Shown here: piece after piece, positions 1-8,847 of the stretch
Position numbering within the stretch: the stretch's first letter is position 1
Layout of the letters: each line of letters starts with the position of its first letter
From: Pelargonium nanum
Lineage: Eukaryota; Streptophyta; Magnoliopsida; Geraniales; Geraniaceae
Direction of reading: 5' to 3'
Assembly (NCBI GenBank): GCA_036897485.1
Contig: JAYMTF010000980.1
Location: 1 to 27,582, forward strand
DNA: 27,582 nucleotides
The notes under the pieces: model-generated
What the model was told of the DNA's origin: nothing
The model's database searches: none
Seen by the model: only the letters and a program-made list of their open reading frames with translations
Made by a program: the position numbers and the translations under genes

Positions 1-1859
1 GGTTGTGTTTTGTTGAGGGCTTGGCTTACTAGGGCTAGCCACTTTGCTGCTGGTTCATTGTCCTCAATTACCAAAACATTTCCTGCATTTAGAGGAACTA
101 TTTCTTGAAACCTGAAAGTGAATGTGTGGAACAATAGTTAGATGATAAGTAGTACCTAGATTTGTTACGTACGATACAGAAAAGGGAGCAGCTAAGTGCA
201 CAAACAACTGCACAAACGTTACTTCAACTACAGTTTTTGGTCTTATGTTTTGCACGTTTTTCACATATTTGATCAGACTGTGCGATGTCTAAAGAATAGT
301 TTTAAACAGCAATATGTATATATATATGTATGTATATATAAAACAAGAAATGGAAAAAAGAAAGGTTGCATGTTACCCTAAGACATAAACATCTGAAGAG
401 CCTTCCACCTGCAAGAATTCTTCAAGGTGGAGACTACTAGTTGGAGTCTTTCCTCCCACATTCCATGTTCCAACAAATATCCTATATACAACATATATAA
501 CCCCAAAAAACATTATCACTGTAGCTTGTTCACATAACCATCCAAAAATAGACTTGTCAATCTTAAGAAATTAAAAATTGGTAACACAAAGTGTATGATC
601 ATACCTAAATTCTTGTACTTCATTTACTGGCGACAAGGAATGCTCAAAATTTGACAGGTTTAGGCCTTCTATTCCCGGACTAGTCTCTCTTTCTGAGTGT
701 AACACGAACAAAAGATCAATTAATTGACGTACAATTTTTATTATGTTTATAATTAGTCTAAAATCAAGAAACCCAAAGTGTACAAATAATTGTTTCAGTA
801 TTTTTCAATTCATATTGTTTATCGTTTGCCTAAATATTCTTCTAGTTAGTTTACATTATTTCTAATGTTACTCGCAATTTTATGCACTTAGATTTTTTTC
901 TATAAACAATGTTGATGCACTTTTTAGGAGTACCACAATTACGAGATACACATGAAACATAAGAAGAGAGAGCTCATACATATATGTTTACCTGAGAAAC
1001 TTTTCTTGATCATGAAAGGTGGTGATTCCATGAAAGCTTGTCTTCTTGCAGCAACCTTCTTTTCCAAATCTATCACATCCATAAACCAATTTTGTTTTTT
1101 TTTTTCTTGAAAAAATTAATGCGTGGAAGAAAATAACCAAAACTAAGACATCCAAGAAAGTTCATACCAATCTCAATCCCATCTTCATCTTTAAATATGA
1201 ACTCAGCATTGCTTTCTCTCCCACTTTTCTTGGATTTGAAGATCTTTGGAATGATGGACTAATTACATCAAATGGTATTCAAGAACTAACCATTAGTTTG
1301 CCAAAAATATGAGTTTGCACGGTAAGACATAAAGTTATTAGTTAGGATATAAGATTGTTTTTTTTGAAGAATTATGTTGATTAGACGGAACCATCACCAT
1401 AGATATAGAACCAACGACTTGATAATTATTCAATTAAGTTTCTGTGAAGCAATCTCACGTTGCGTTGATTGAAACCAGCAACCTGATAGTTCTATCACCA
1501 AATTTATACTATTCTTCACGAGAATAGAGATTGAGACTAATTAACGACTTGATAGTTCTTTTCAAAATCTCTACCATCCCTCTTACATCTTTGATGGTAG
1601 GAAAAATGATCTTCTTTTACCTCAATCAAAAGTTAGAGCGTAATCTCATTTGTGTAAACAGAACCGTGATCACGTCATCAAATAAATAAATAAAAAACAC
1701 CAGAATACAAAAGACGAACATGTACGTGTGTATACATACCCTCTTTTTCTTGTCATTCTTGAATGAACCTTCAGGAGTGGTGTTGGGGCTGGTGATATCG
1801 CTGGCCGTGGTTTTGGTCATGTCCGGTTGCGACGACTGGCCGCCGGCAGTCAACGACAT
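1..1859 (-). CDS. Type I inositol polyphosphate 5-phosphatase, 5' part (partial)
   Basis: Likely removes the 5-phosphate from inositol phosphates or phosphoinositides in the cytoplasm or at membranes. Exons on the minus strand are 1859-1740, 1258-1168, 1069-992, 692-605, 481-377 and 111 to the window edge. All have GT-AG borders and compatible phases, giving about 197 N-terminal residues. Exon 2 carries a basic [13 protein letters not shown] stretch typical of short plant type I enzymes. Exon 3 reads [12 protein letters not shown]. Exon 5 carries [10 protein letters not shown] (residues 128-137), the start of the phosphatase fold. Exon 6 carries [12 protein letters not shown] (from residue 162), where the conserved Gln-Glu helps bind Mg2+. 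The later GDLN-type and WCDRI-type catalytic motifs would lie off the left edge. The ATG at 1859 is the first one in frame, and a 5-codon uORF overlaps it. There is no sign of N-terminal WD40 repeats. The subfamily member (CVP2-like or BST1-like) cannot be decided. The family call is firm; the exon 1 to exon 2 join is the least certain. Confidence 0.9.
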
Positions 1860-1867
1860 CCAATCAT
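1850..1867 (-). promoter_or_regulatory. Five-codon uORF overlapping the 5-phosphatase start codon
   Basis: An ATG at 1867 opens a 5-codon frame (M-I-G-C-R, then TGA at 1852-1850) that runs over the main ATG at 1859 in a different frame. If transcripts begin upstream of 1867, scanning ribosomes meet this ATG first. The transcription start is not known, so a regulatory role is inference. Confidence 0.4.
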
Positions 1868-1931
1868 TAATTTCTTTGAACCAAAACTAATCAATCTTTC
1901 ATGTGTATGTGGTTTAATATATCATCGTATC

Positions 1932-1955
1932 ATATCATGCATGCATGCATGATAT
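1932..1955. promoter_or_regulatory. 24-bp perfect palindrome made of overlapping RY (CATGCA) motifs
   Basis: The sequence reads the same on both strands across all 24 bases and holds overlapping CATGCATG units. It lies about 75-95 bp upstream of the 5-phosphatase ATG at 1859. CATGCA is the RY element bound by B3 factors of the ABI3/FUS3/LEC2 group in seeds. Binding here is inferred, not shown. Confidence 0.5.
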
Positions 1956-3162
1956 TGATGAATATTGAGACCTACGAGCTCTCCTCTATGGATCTTGTGT
2001 GGCAAGATTGTAATTTCCGGGTTTGATCTTGTTCATCAATATTAATTTCAAATTTTTCTTAATTTTGATTTTGTTGAAGACAATCATGAACTTGTGTTCT
2101 GTTTGGAAGAATTTCAGAAATTGGCGCCAAAGATTTCGGAGAAACCGTTGGTTCCATATATATGATAAGTTTCAAATACAATTTGTACAACAAATCGTAC
2201 CTGAAGTAGTTGTACTTAGGATGTTTTTAATTCAAATGGGTTGGAAAATTCTATTTTTGGAATTTCTTATACAACATTACCAAGTTTTTTTTTCATCTCT
2301 TTTTAAAACTTGAAATATATCCCATTTTCAAAATAATTATCCATCTATTAATATGTTATTCAACATCTTCACATTTTCATCTTTCTCGAGCATATGTACT
2401 TGTGATTTTTCTTAAACTATCAATATATCAGTACTTTTTGTTTATGAAAAAAATCAGTTATTCAAATGTATATTATTTATTATATAATCATTTGCTAGCT
2501 TCTACATAATAGTTGTGTGATAATTTAATAATACAATTTGAGGAAAAAGATGCAAACACATAGGAACATAGCAAGTGAATATATATAGAAATATAAGACA
2601 AGATTTGCTAATGATACGGATGCTTGGGTTCCATATTTTAGGTCTTTGCATGTGACCATGAATATGCTCTATACATGTCCCAAGTCCTAAGTAACTACAC
2701 CTCTTCCAACAATACCGGCTAAGTTTATGTGACAACACTATCGATTCACATGTACCTATGCCCTCAGATGTAGCATTTTAGGTCGAGGCAGGTTGAAAAT
2801 GTCTAATATGAACACAATCTAGAAAAAAGGTTCGATCTGGTCACGGATCGATTGTCTACGTGCAAAAGTTCATGTTTGTCAAGCCTGGTCCGCAACTTTA
2901 CAAGATTCACTCGACCCAAAAATTGTTTTGAATCCATTTTATGTGAATCAAATTCGCAAATTTTTGGATTGAGTTTTGCGTGATTACAGATTCATGTCCA
3001 AATTGTCGATTTTACTTAATAAATAAACGCACAATAGAAAAAAAAAATCATTTTTAAGGAATAGAACACAGAACTAGACTAACTAAAGAAACCATTTGGA
3101 AACATAACCCCATAAAAAATTAAATAAAACTCTTTATTTCCACCAATCATTTTTATTATTTT

Positions 3163-3229
3163 GCACTCTTAGCTTCTTCTTTTTTTTTTCTTTTTTTTTT
3201 TTTTTTTTTGTTAAAGGCACTCTTAGCTT
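3163..3229 (-). repeat. Short poly(A)-type insertion flanked by 13-bp direct repeat
   Basis: GCACTCTTAGCTT occurs at 3163-3175 and again at 3217-3229. Between the copies lies a long T run with two C interruptions, followed by GTTAAAG. The order target copy, (T)n, short sequence, target copy is the signature of target-primed retrotransposition on the minus strand. Only a few bases of element body remain besides the tail. The source element cannot be named. Confidence 0.6.
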
Positions 3230-4357
3230 GTCACAAACTAACATGAACTTGCATATATAGCATTAATAAATTTCCACAGTCCCTATTATTATATTTAAAA
3301 CATGATTTGGTAATTTCATGGAAGTCTCTTCATCTTAATGGCCAAAACTTTGGTCAAATCTCCACTTGAATTAGTGTGCATAACATAGCATATATAGATC
3401 TCATCTGCATGTCCTGGCTCTAGCTGGTTTGCTTTTGACCTTTTATAATTATAATTATTTGTTTTTTGTTTAAATTATTTTAAGAGACATTTCCTAGCTA
3501 TTATTATAGGTGTTAACTCCTCCATTAAGTTAGTTCTTGCACATGCATTAGATCCTTATTAATCGCTTGTATTTTCACATCAATGTTGAAGAGAGAAACA
3601 CTAATTTTTCTTTGTTAATATTGACTAAGATTAAGTTAATTTCTGTTTATTTTCTACTACTTTGCTCTTAGATTTATATTTGAATATGTTGTCAATGGTT
3701 TTTTTTAATGAACATTTGTACTTGTTATTGTAAAAACCCAATAAACAGATCTACGTCCATATCAAAATAGGTGTTTTTATTTATATTTCAAGAAAATATA
3801 AGTAAAAATTAATTAGCGTATTGTATTTAGTATTGTATTTTCAGTTATAACAAATTTAAGAGATGCTTAGTAACTAGTTTTTTATAAAAATATTGTTGAC
3901 GTGCATAAATAACTTTGTAAAAAGACACTCATTTTAAGATTAAAATATTAAGAGAGACAAAATGCTCATTCTGAACTTAAAGGAGTTGAACTCTCGTTAA
4001 ATTTGATTGCAATGTAGAGACTATAATTTCATAAGGTGCGTTTATTGATTTAGTTTGTCGGGCGGCAATTTGGATCCGACCTGCAAGCACTTGAACTTGA
4101 TCTAATCCGACTAGTTTACAAATTAAATGTATCTTGTAAGATTTTGGATCAAATCAGATCAATCAAATTTGCACGAATTTGTAGATATTACGCTCAAAAA
4201 GTGAAACCCATCCCGATATTCGAAACGTCAAATTTACTCCTTCCCGTAATTTCTCTCTCCCTTCTTAATTTCTCCATGTGATTCTTTTACTCATTCCCAT
4301 GTACTTGTTCCCACCAACTGATTTTTTATTTAATTTTTTTTTCCACTCACTATCTTC

Positions 4358-4367
4358 TTTATAATAA
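4358..4367 (+). promoter_or_regulatory. TATA-like box of the Ole e 1-like gene
   Basis: The sequence TTTATAATAA lies about 80 bp before the ATG at 4445. A pyrimidine-rich leader (TCTTCCTCC-type text) follows it, as is common in plant 5' UTRs. This would put transcription start near 4390-4395. Confidence 0.5.
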
Positions 4368-4444
4368 CACAAACATATCTTCCTCCATCTTCCTCTTGTA
4401 CCAATCCAAATTAACCTCTACTAGCTCCTAAATAACCAATAACC

Positions 4445-5558
4445 ATGGCCATGGCCACCAAGCTGATCTTGCTGATCGTTTTCTGTGTCCTCCCGGCGGC
4501 CCTCGTTAAGGCTCACCCAGTTCCCGCCGGCCATTATCTCGTCCGAGGCCGCGTCTACTGCGACACCTGCTGTGCCGGCTTTGAGACCTCCGCCACCACC
4601 TACATCCATGGTACTCCGATCCATCTCTTCATAGAGTTTTCATTTCTAAAACCTCTATATTTACTGTGCACAAAATTTTACTTATTTTTAGTTTACAACG
4701 GAACAAGTATTTGTACGATACTACTACCATTTCATGAATTTATAGCATAGAGCGACAAATTTGTACTGCTGTACACATGACGTATTTTGATTCAGTCGAG
4801 TGATTAGTGAAATATATTAGGAGAGATGGATTTACTTACGCTCTAAGGGGCAGTTGTCCCCACTGATTTTTTCGTCGAAAATACTCTACATACCACCATG
4901 CGCAAGTCAATTAGCAGTGTGTTACAACTTAACCCGAGGTTGCATGTATGAGTCCTAATAATAAAGTTAATTGTAGTTAAAAAGGTGTTGATCATGTGTT
5001 GATTAGGTGTTATTGCATACATAGTGTTCAATCGGTGAAGACCACTACCAATATCTAATCGGTCTAGATAGGATCGGAGACTCTTACAAAGTACTAGACT
5101 GAGACCGAGCTGAATATATTATATCCGGTTCGGTCCGGTTATCCAAAATCCGGCCGAAAAAGAATGCGAACTCCCCAAATTACAATAATATTTGTGTTTT
5201 GACTTTTTTTCCATGCGCACGACCAGGTGCACGGGTGCGAGTTGAATGCAAAAACAGGGACACTCTAGAGACCGTATACACCAAAGAAGCCCTAACCGAT
5301 GCCACGGGCACGTACAAGATACTAGTTGAGGAGGACCGCAAGGACGAAATGTGCGATTGTGTTCTCGTAAAGAGCCCGATGCGAACCTGTTTCAAAGCCG
5401 ACCCGGGTCGCGACCGAACTCGCCTAGTTCTCACCTCCAACAATGGCATGACCTCCAGGACACGCCATGCAAATAATATGGGTTTCATGAGGCACGAGCC
5501 ATTGGTTGGGTGCAACCAGCTCCTCAAGCAATACCTTAATTACGATGAGGCTGAATAG
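4445..5558 (+). CDS. Secreted Ole e 1 / LAT52-like protein
   Basis: A complete two-exon gene (4445-4610 and 5227-5558) with intron phase 1, GT at 4611 and AG at 5225-5226. It encodes 165 aa. Residues 1-23 form a signal peptide (hydrophobic LILLIVFCVLPAALV, then KA before His24), so the product should be secreted to the cell wall or apoplast. The Ole e 1 domain follows: GRVYCDTC (35-42), then VRVEC ending at Cys63, the TGTYKI segment (82-87), VLVKSP (101-106), LTSNNG (124-129) and GFMRHEPLVGC (141-151). The usual six cysteines are 39, 42, 63, 98, 110 and 151. Two more, Cys43 and Cys100, are not in the family pattern as I remember it. Members include pollen allergens and LAT52-type signalling proteins as well as root and vegetative proteins, so pollen expression should not be assumed. 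The exact molecular role is unknown. Confidence 0.93.
5046..5165. repeat. Possible degenerate MITE in the Ole e 1-like intron
   Basis: The stretch has TCGGTCTAGATAGGATCGG near its start and CCGGTTCGGTCCGGTTATCC near its end. This is the CGGTT-rich text of hAT-like MITEs, and similar text lies at 24358-24516. Clear terminal repeats and a target-site duplication were not found, so this is a weak call. Confidence 0.3.
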
Positions 5559-6124
5559 ACCTAGGCCAAGATGGAGACCATAGAGAAGCTTAATTGATTA
5601 GTTTCTTGATAATTAATAAGTTTATTATAGGTGTGTTTTGATTTTACATATATATGGTCTTATTCTGTCATTGTTATTGATGACAATTGTTGTATTTGTA
5701 AGGTAATAAATTGGAGTTTGTGGGAGTACTTGAGATATTAATGTGTTTGGGAAAGTTTTTTTTTTTTATGTAATAAAAGGTTAGATATGACAAAGCTCAT
5801 AAAAATTATCCGATACAAACATTTGCGTTTTTAGGCGATTTGTTTAGGTGTATGTTCTGCATATGTATAAACGCGGGGGCTTCATAAAAAATAAACATGT
5901 CAAACACTTTGAAATTGAGTCAGTGTTGTTCACTCGGTTAACAGACTGCCGAACAAAAACAAACTCTAATACAACGAACTAAGTTGAAAGAAGTTAGAAT
6001 ATCACTAATAACTAGATCCACAAATATTAAGTATGCATTAATTAACTTATAAGGCAATACATTAACTTGTCCTAAAACGGTGAAAGCTAATTAATTAAAC
6101 AAACAATATTAAACCACTAATTGA
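5559..6124. other. Intergenic region between convergent genes
   Basis: Holds the 3' ends of the Ole e 1-like gene (plus strand) and the SOSEKI gene (minus strand). It is AT-rich, with T and A runs and no coding frame. The only signal picked out is the polyadenylation hexamer at 5705-5710. Confidence 0.6.
5705..5710 (+). terminator. Candidate polyadenylation signal of the Ole e 1-like gene
   Basis: AATAAA lies about 150 bases after the stop codon, in a T/G-rich context (TTGTATTTG upstream, GGAGTTTGTGGG downstream). An alternative AATAAG-type signal lies near 5614. Plant signals are loose, so the site actually used is uncertain. Confidence 0.45.
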
Positions 6125-8771
6125 TTAATTCAGTCCATTTTTAATCTGTTTAGCACATGATGGCTTCATGCGAGGAATACATTTCCCTTTCAATGCCTTC
6201 TCTCTCTTCTCTTCCTCATCTTCTGTTTCTTCCAATCCTATCTTCAAACACCTGAAAAAATAAAATAAAAATATTAGAGAGTAGGATTTGCACTTTCTTA
6301 AAAATCAAAGTATTTTGGCTAATGCAAAGTCGACACGTACACAAAACTATCTCAACATCATAAAGAACTCGAAATAATCAACCAATGGGGAAGCCAGAAA
6401 GGCGATGACCGACACAATAGGTTAAGGCAGGGTAGCGCGCTGCAAACTTGCATCGCGGCGCGGAACCCTACCTCGGAATAAAAACGTATCAGAAATATTT
6501 TAAAATGGTCATATTAGTTTTCATTTTTTCATCGAATCAAATTGAACAAACTTGCAAGAACCAAAGCATTACTGATGTACAGTCTTTGGTTTGGTTACTC
6601 TAACAAGACAGGTTATTTTAAATTTCAACGACTTGTCGAATCTGTCTTCTAAAGAGACAACATGTCTTGTCTTTGTGTGGACAAGACAATCCAGAATACA
6701 ATTCATAGGTAACCTAAACAAACTTGGTAACAGCTTGGGTCAAAATCTAAGTGAACAAATGTTAATACTCAAATTATTTGATGTGACACATAATTAATTA
6801 TATTCCTAGCTAGATCGAACATATGTATACCAATTAATTATTAACGAAATTATGTTTAATTACCTCTCTTGTTCATTATTGTAGGAGTTGGATCTCTTCA
6901 ACACTGGCTGAGTCTCAACTCGTTGGTCACTACTCATGGATTCCACAATGCTTCCACTAAAGTACTCTTTTTCCTCGGACTGCATGTTCCCAAACCTCGG
7001 ATTCTCCGACATGTATCTGATCATGTCTTCCTCCTCCATCTTCGCCGCCGCGGTCTTGCACAAAACTCCTTTGTGTAGGCCGCTATCGGATTTTTTGCTC
7101 ACTCCTACTTGCTTTAGGGTTTTGGCTTTGGTCACGCTCGTTGACCCGCCACACGCGATGAGTTGCAAGAGAACCGAGTTCCGACTTGGTATGACTTGTG
7201 ATGTCGTAGCAGTAGTACTAGGAATAAGTACTACTTGGTCATTGTTATCACTGTCATTTCTCTTAAACTGCCCATCTCCTCCATCTTCTTTTCTTGTCTT
7301 GTCAGAAGTAGTGCAGGAAGACGGAGGAGGCGGGGGAGAGTCACTGTCGAGGGTCAACTCAGCTAAATTTTTATGTGTTTCCTCGATCTCTTCCGTGGAA
7401 ACACCCTTGGAGCTCGTGTAGCTCGTTTTTTCCTCATACTCTTCGTAATCTTCGTCTTCCTCTACTTCTTCGGGACGACGAGAGCGAGGAGGAGTGAGCA
7501 TTGGCTTGCGTTGCATGTTGTTGCTCATTACATGATGTTGCTGGAAACCATCTGCATGGAAAATTATACACAAAAATGGTACGTTATTTTTTAAATTTTA
7601 TTGCATGCATTTTAGTGTAAAAATGAGTAGGTTTATTTATTTATTTAGATTATTTGGGACTAATTACCAGTAGCTGCACAGCCCTCTATGAGTTCTGAGC
7701 CTTTTAGGACATATTCGGCAGCTCCATCTGTGGGGAATATGATATCATTTTCTAGTAAATCGTTCCACACATACCCATTCTTGTAGGTCCTGTATTTGTT
7801 AAATACGTGGTCATATTAATAAATACAATGTCAGAAGTTACAAGAAAATAACATATCTACTTCAACATTAATATATATGTGTATATATATTGAATAAATA
7901 TTATGAGTCGAATCGTGTTATTAAAACATAAATTATATATGTTTTATTGGATTTTTCTACTGATTTATCTTGTTGCTTAGTAACTGTAGTATGCTGCACT
8001 CAAAAGTTTGAGTTTCGTGTTCGGATCGAAAAGATCTAACCTGTACCCGAGTAAAATATACAAACTTGTGGGGCTCGGGTCGGGTACGATATATAGGGTT
8101 GCAAGTTTTGGATATAAAATGTACGGGTGAATACAAATTTTCTCAACATAATCAACAATGTTCCTACATTTTCTAACCTAAAGTTAGTAGGGTTTATTGT
8201 ATGAGTTGTGGATTTACCTAATAGTGAATAAAGTTTCGGAGATGACAAGGCAATTATCTGCTACAAATCACTACTAGCTCAACAAATTAAAATTACTAAT
8301 TAAGTCAAAAAAGGCCTAATAACATATTAATGTGTTGATCCACAATACCTTTTTTTTTTTTTGACAAAACCACAATACCTTTTTGAAGACCAAGAGTAGA
8401 GAGAAGGCATTCCCTTTCCCCTAAGAGCTATGAGCCGATCCATAACATCTACAATTAAGCACATAATATACATAGTAAAAACCCAAACCACAACATGAAA
8501 AACCAAACAAAACCCTAATTAATATCAATTAATCATTACCTCTCAAACGAAGGTGTTGATTGGGAAGAAGAGACAGCTCCATGTAATGAGGATGCTCAAG
8601 TTGACCGTTACGCGTAAGATAATACACAACCTGAACTCTCCTGCTCGCTCTGGCGACAACTTTCGGTTGCTTATGCACGTACATTCTCGCTCCGTCAACG
8701 GGACTCATTTGCCTGCACCCTCTTCTACACAATCCATTTTCACTCTCCATTTTCTCCAACTTCTCTTTCAT
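6125..8771 (-). CDS. SOSEKI (DUF966) polarity protein
   Basis: A complete gene with exons 8771-8540, 8448-8379, 7789-7668, 7551-6864 and 6251-6125, encoding 412 aa. SOSEKI proteins are plant polarity factors that polymerise through an N-terminal DIX-like domain and sit at cell edges. That domain spans about residues 46-135: [17 protein letters not shown] (46-62), [16 protein letters not shown] (86-101), [10 protein letters not shown] (103-112) and EYVLKGSEL (126-134). An acidic stretch follows ([14 protein letters not shown]), then a low-complexity middle with proline and serine runs. Further on are the conserved [10 protein letters not shown], the [18 protein letters not shown] block and a C-terminal KGKCIPR motif. 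The start is the ATG at 8771 (MKEKLEKM); the next Met, residue 8 at 8750, is also possible. The donor of exon 2 is duplicated by a small insertion. Which of the SOK paralogues this is cannot be told. Confidence 0.93.
6426..6478. repeat. GC-rich imperfect foldback inside SOSEKI intron 4
   Basis: Within a very AT-rich intron, this patch is GC-rich and can fold. TGCAA and TTGCA flank a 2-base loop, GCGCG-type arms lie outside, and AGGGT pairs with ACCCT at the base. The stem has bulges. No target-site duplication was seen, and its nature is unknown. Confidence 0.4.
8036..8135. repeat. Degenerate dispersed repeat in SOSEKI intron 2
   Basis: Contains GGGCTCGGGTCGGGTACG and later AAAATGTACGGGTG. 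The second string recurs near 21866 (AAAAATGTACGGGTG) in a stretch with similar CCCGACCC text. It is probably a relic of the same non-autonomous transposon group as 21690-21970 and 27331-27580. No ends could be placed. Confidence 0.35.
8340..8384 (+). repeat. Tiny poly(A)-type insertion duplicating a SOSEKI splice donor
   Basis: The 15-bp CCACAATACCTTTT-type string occurs at 8340-8354 and 8370-8384, exactly 30 bp apart. The insert between the copies is a T run followed by GACAAAA. The right-hand copy contains the exon 2/intron 2 junction of the minus-strand SOSEKI gene (AAAAG|GTATTG). The left-hand copy recreates the same junction 30 bases further into the intron. The structure (target copy, (T)n, a few bases, target copy) matches the insertion at 3163-3229. 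Confidence 0.65.
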
Positions 8772-8840
8772 AAACAAAAAACTATGATCACTTTATAAAG
8801 AAACTCACAACAAGAACCAAACCAACCAACCAACCCTACC

Positions 8841-8847
8841 TTTTATA
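8841..8847 (-). promoter_or_regulatory. TATA box of the SOSEKI gene
   Basis: On the minus strand the sequence is TATAAAAGG, a strong plant TATA match. It lies about 70 bases upstream of the ATG at 8771, predicting transcription start near 8810-8815 and a leader of about 40 bases. A second TATAAAG at about 8793-8799 is too close to the ATG at 8771 but could serve the downstream Met at 8750. Confidence 0.55.

Larger units (their letters stand above)
1868..4444. other. Intergenic region between divergent genes (5-phosphatase and Ole e 1-like)
   Basis: About 2.6 kb of AT-rich DNA with no open frame that resembles a known protein. It must hold both promoters because the flanking genes point away from each other. 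It contains the RY palindrome (1932-1955), a poly-T insertion with target-site duplication (3163-3229) and a TATA-like box near 4358. Stretches around 2770-3000 and 4040-4210 have pyrimidine/purine-biased text like degenerate MITEs elsewhere in the window, but no ends could be defined there. Confidence 0.6.

Noticed and set aside
6936..7421. 161-residue plus-strand frame opposite SOSEKI exon 4
   Set aside because: It is the antisense shadow of the conserved SOSEKI exon, which explains the long open frame.
8771..8777. Start of SOSEKI two codons further upstream at 8777
   Set aside because: The codon at 8777 is TTG. The first real ATG in the frame is at 8771.
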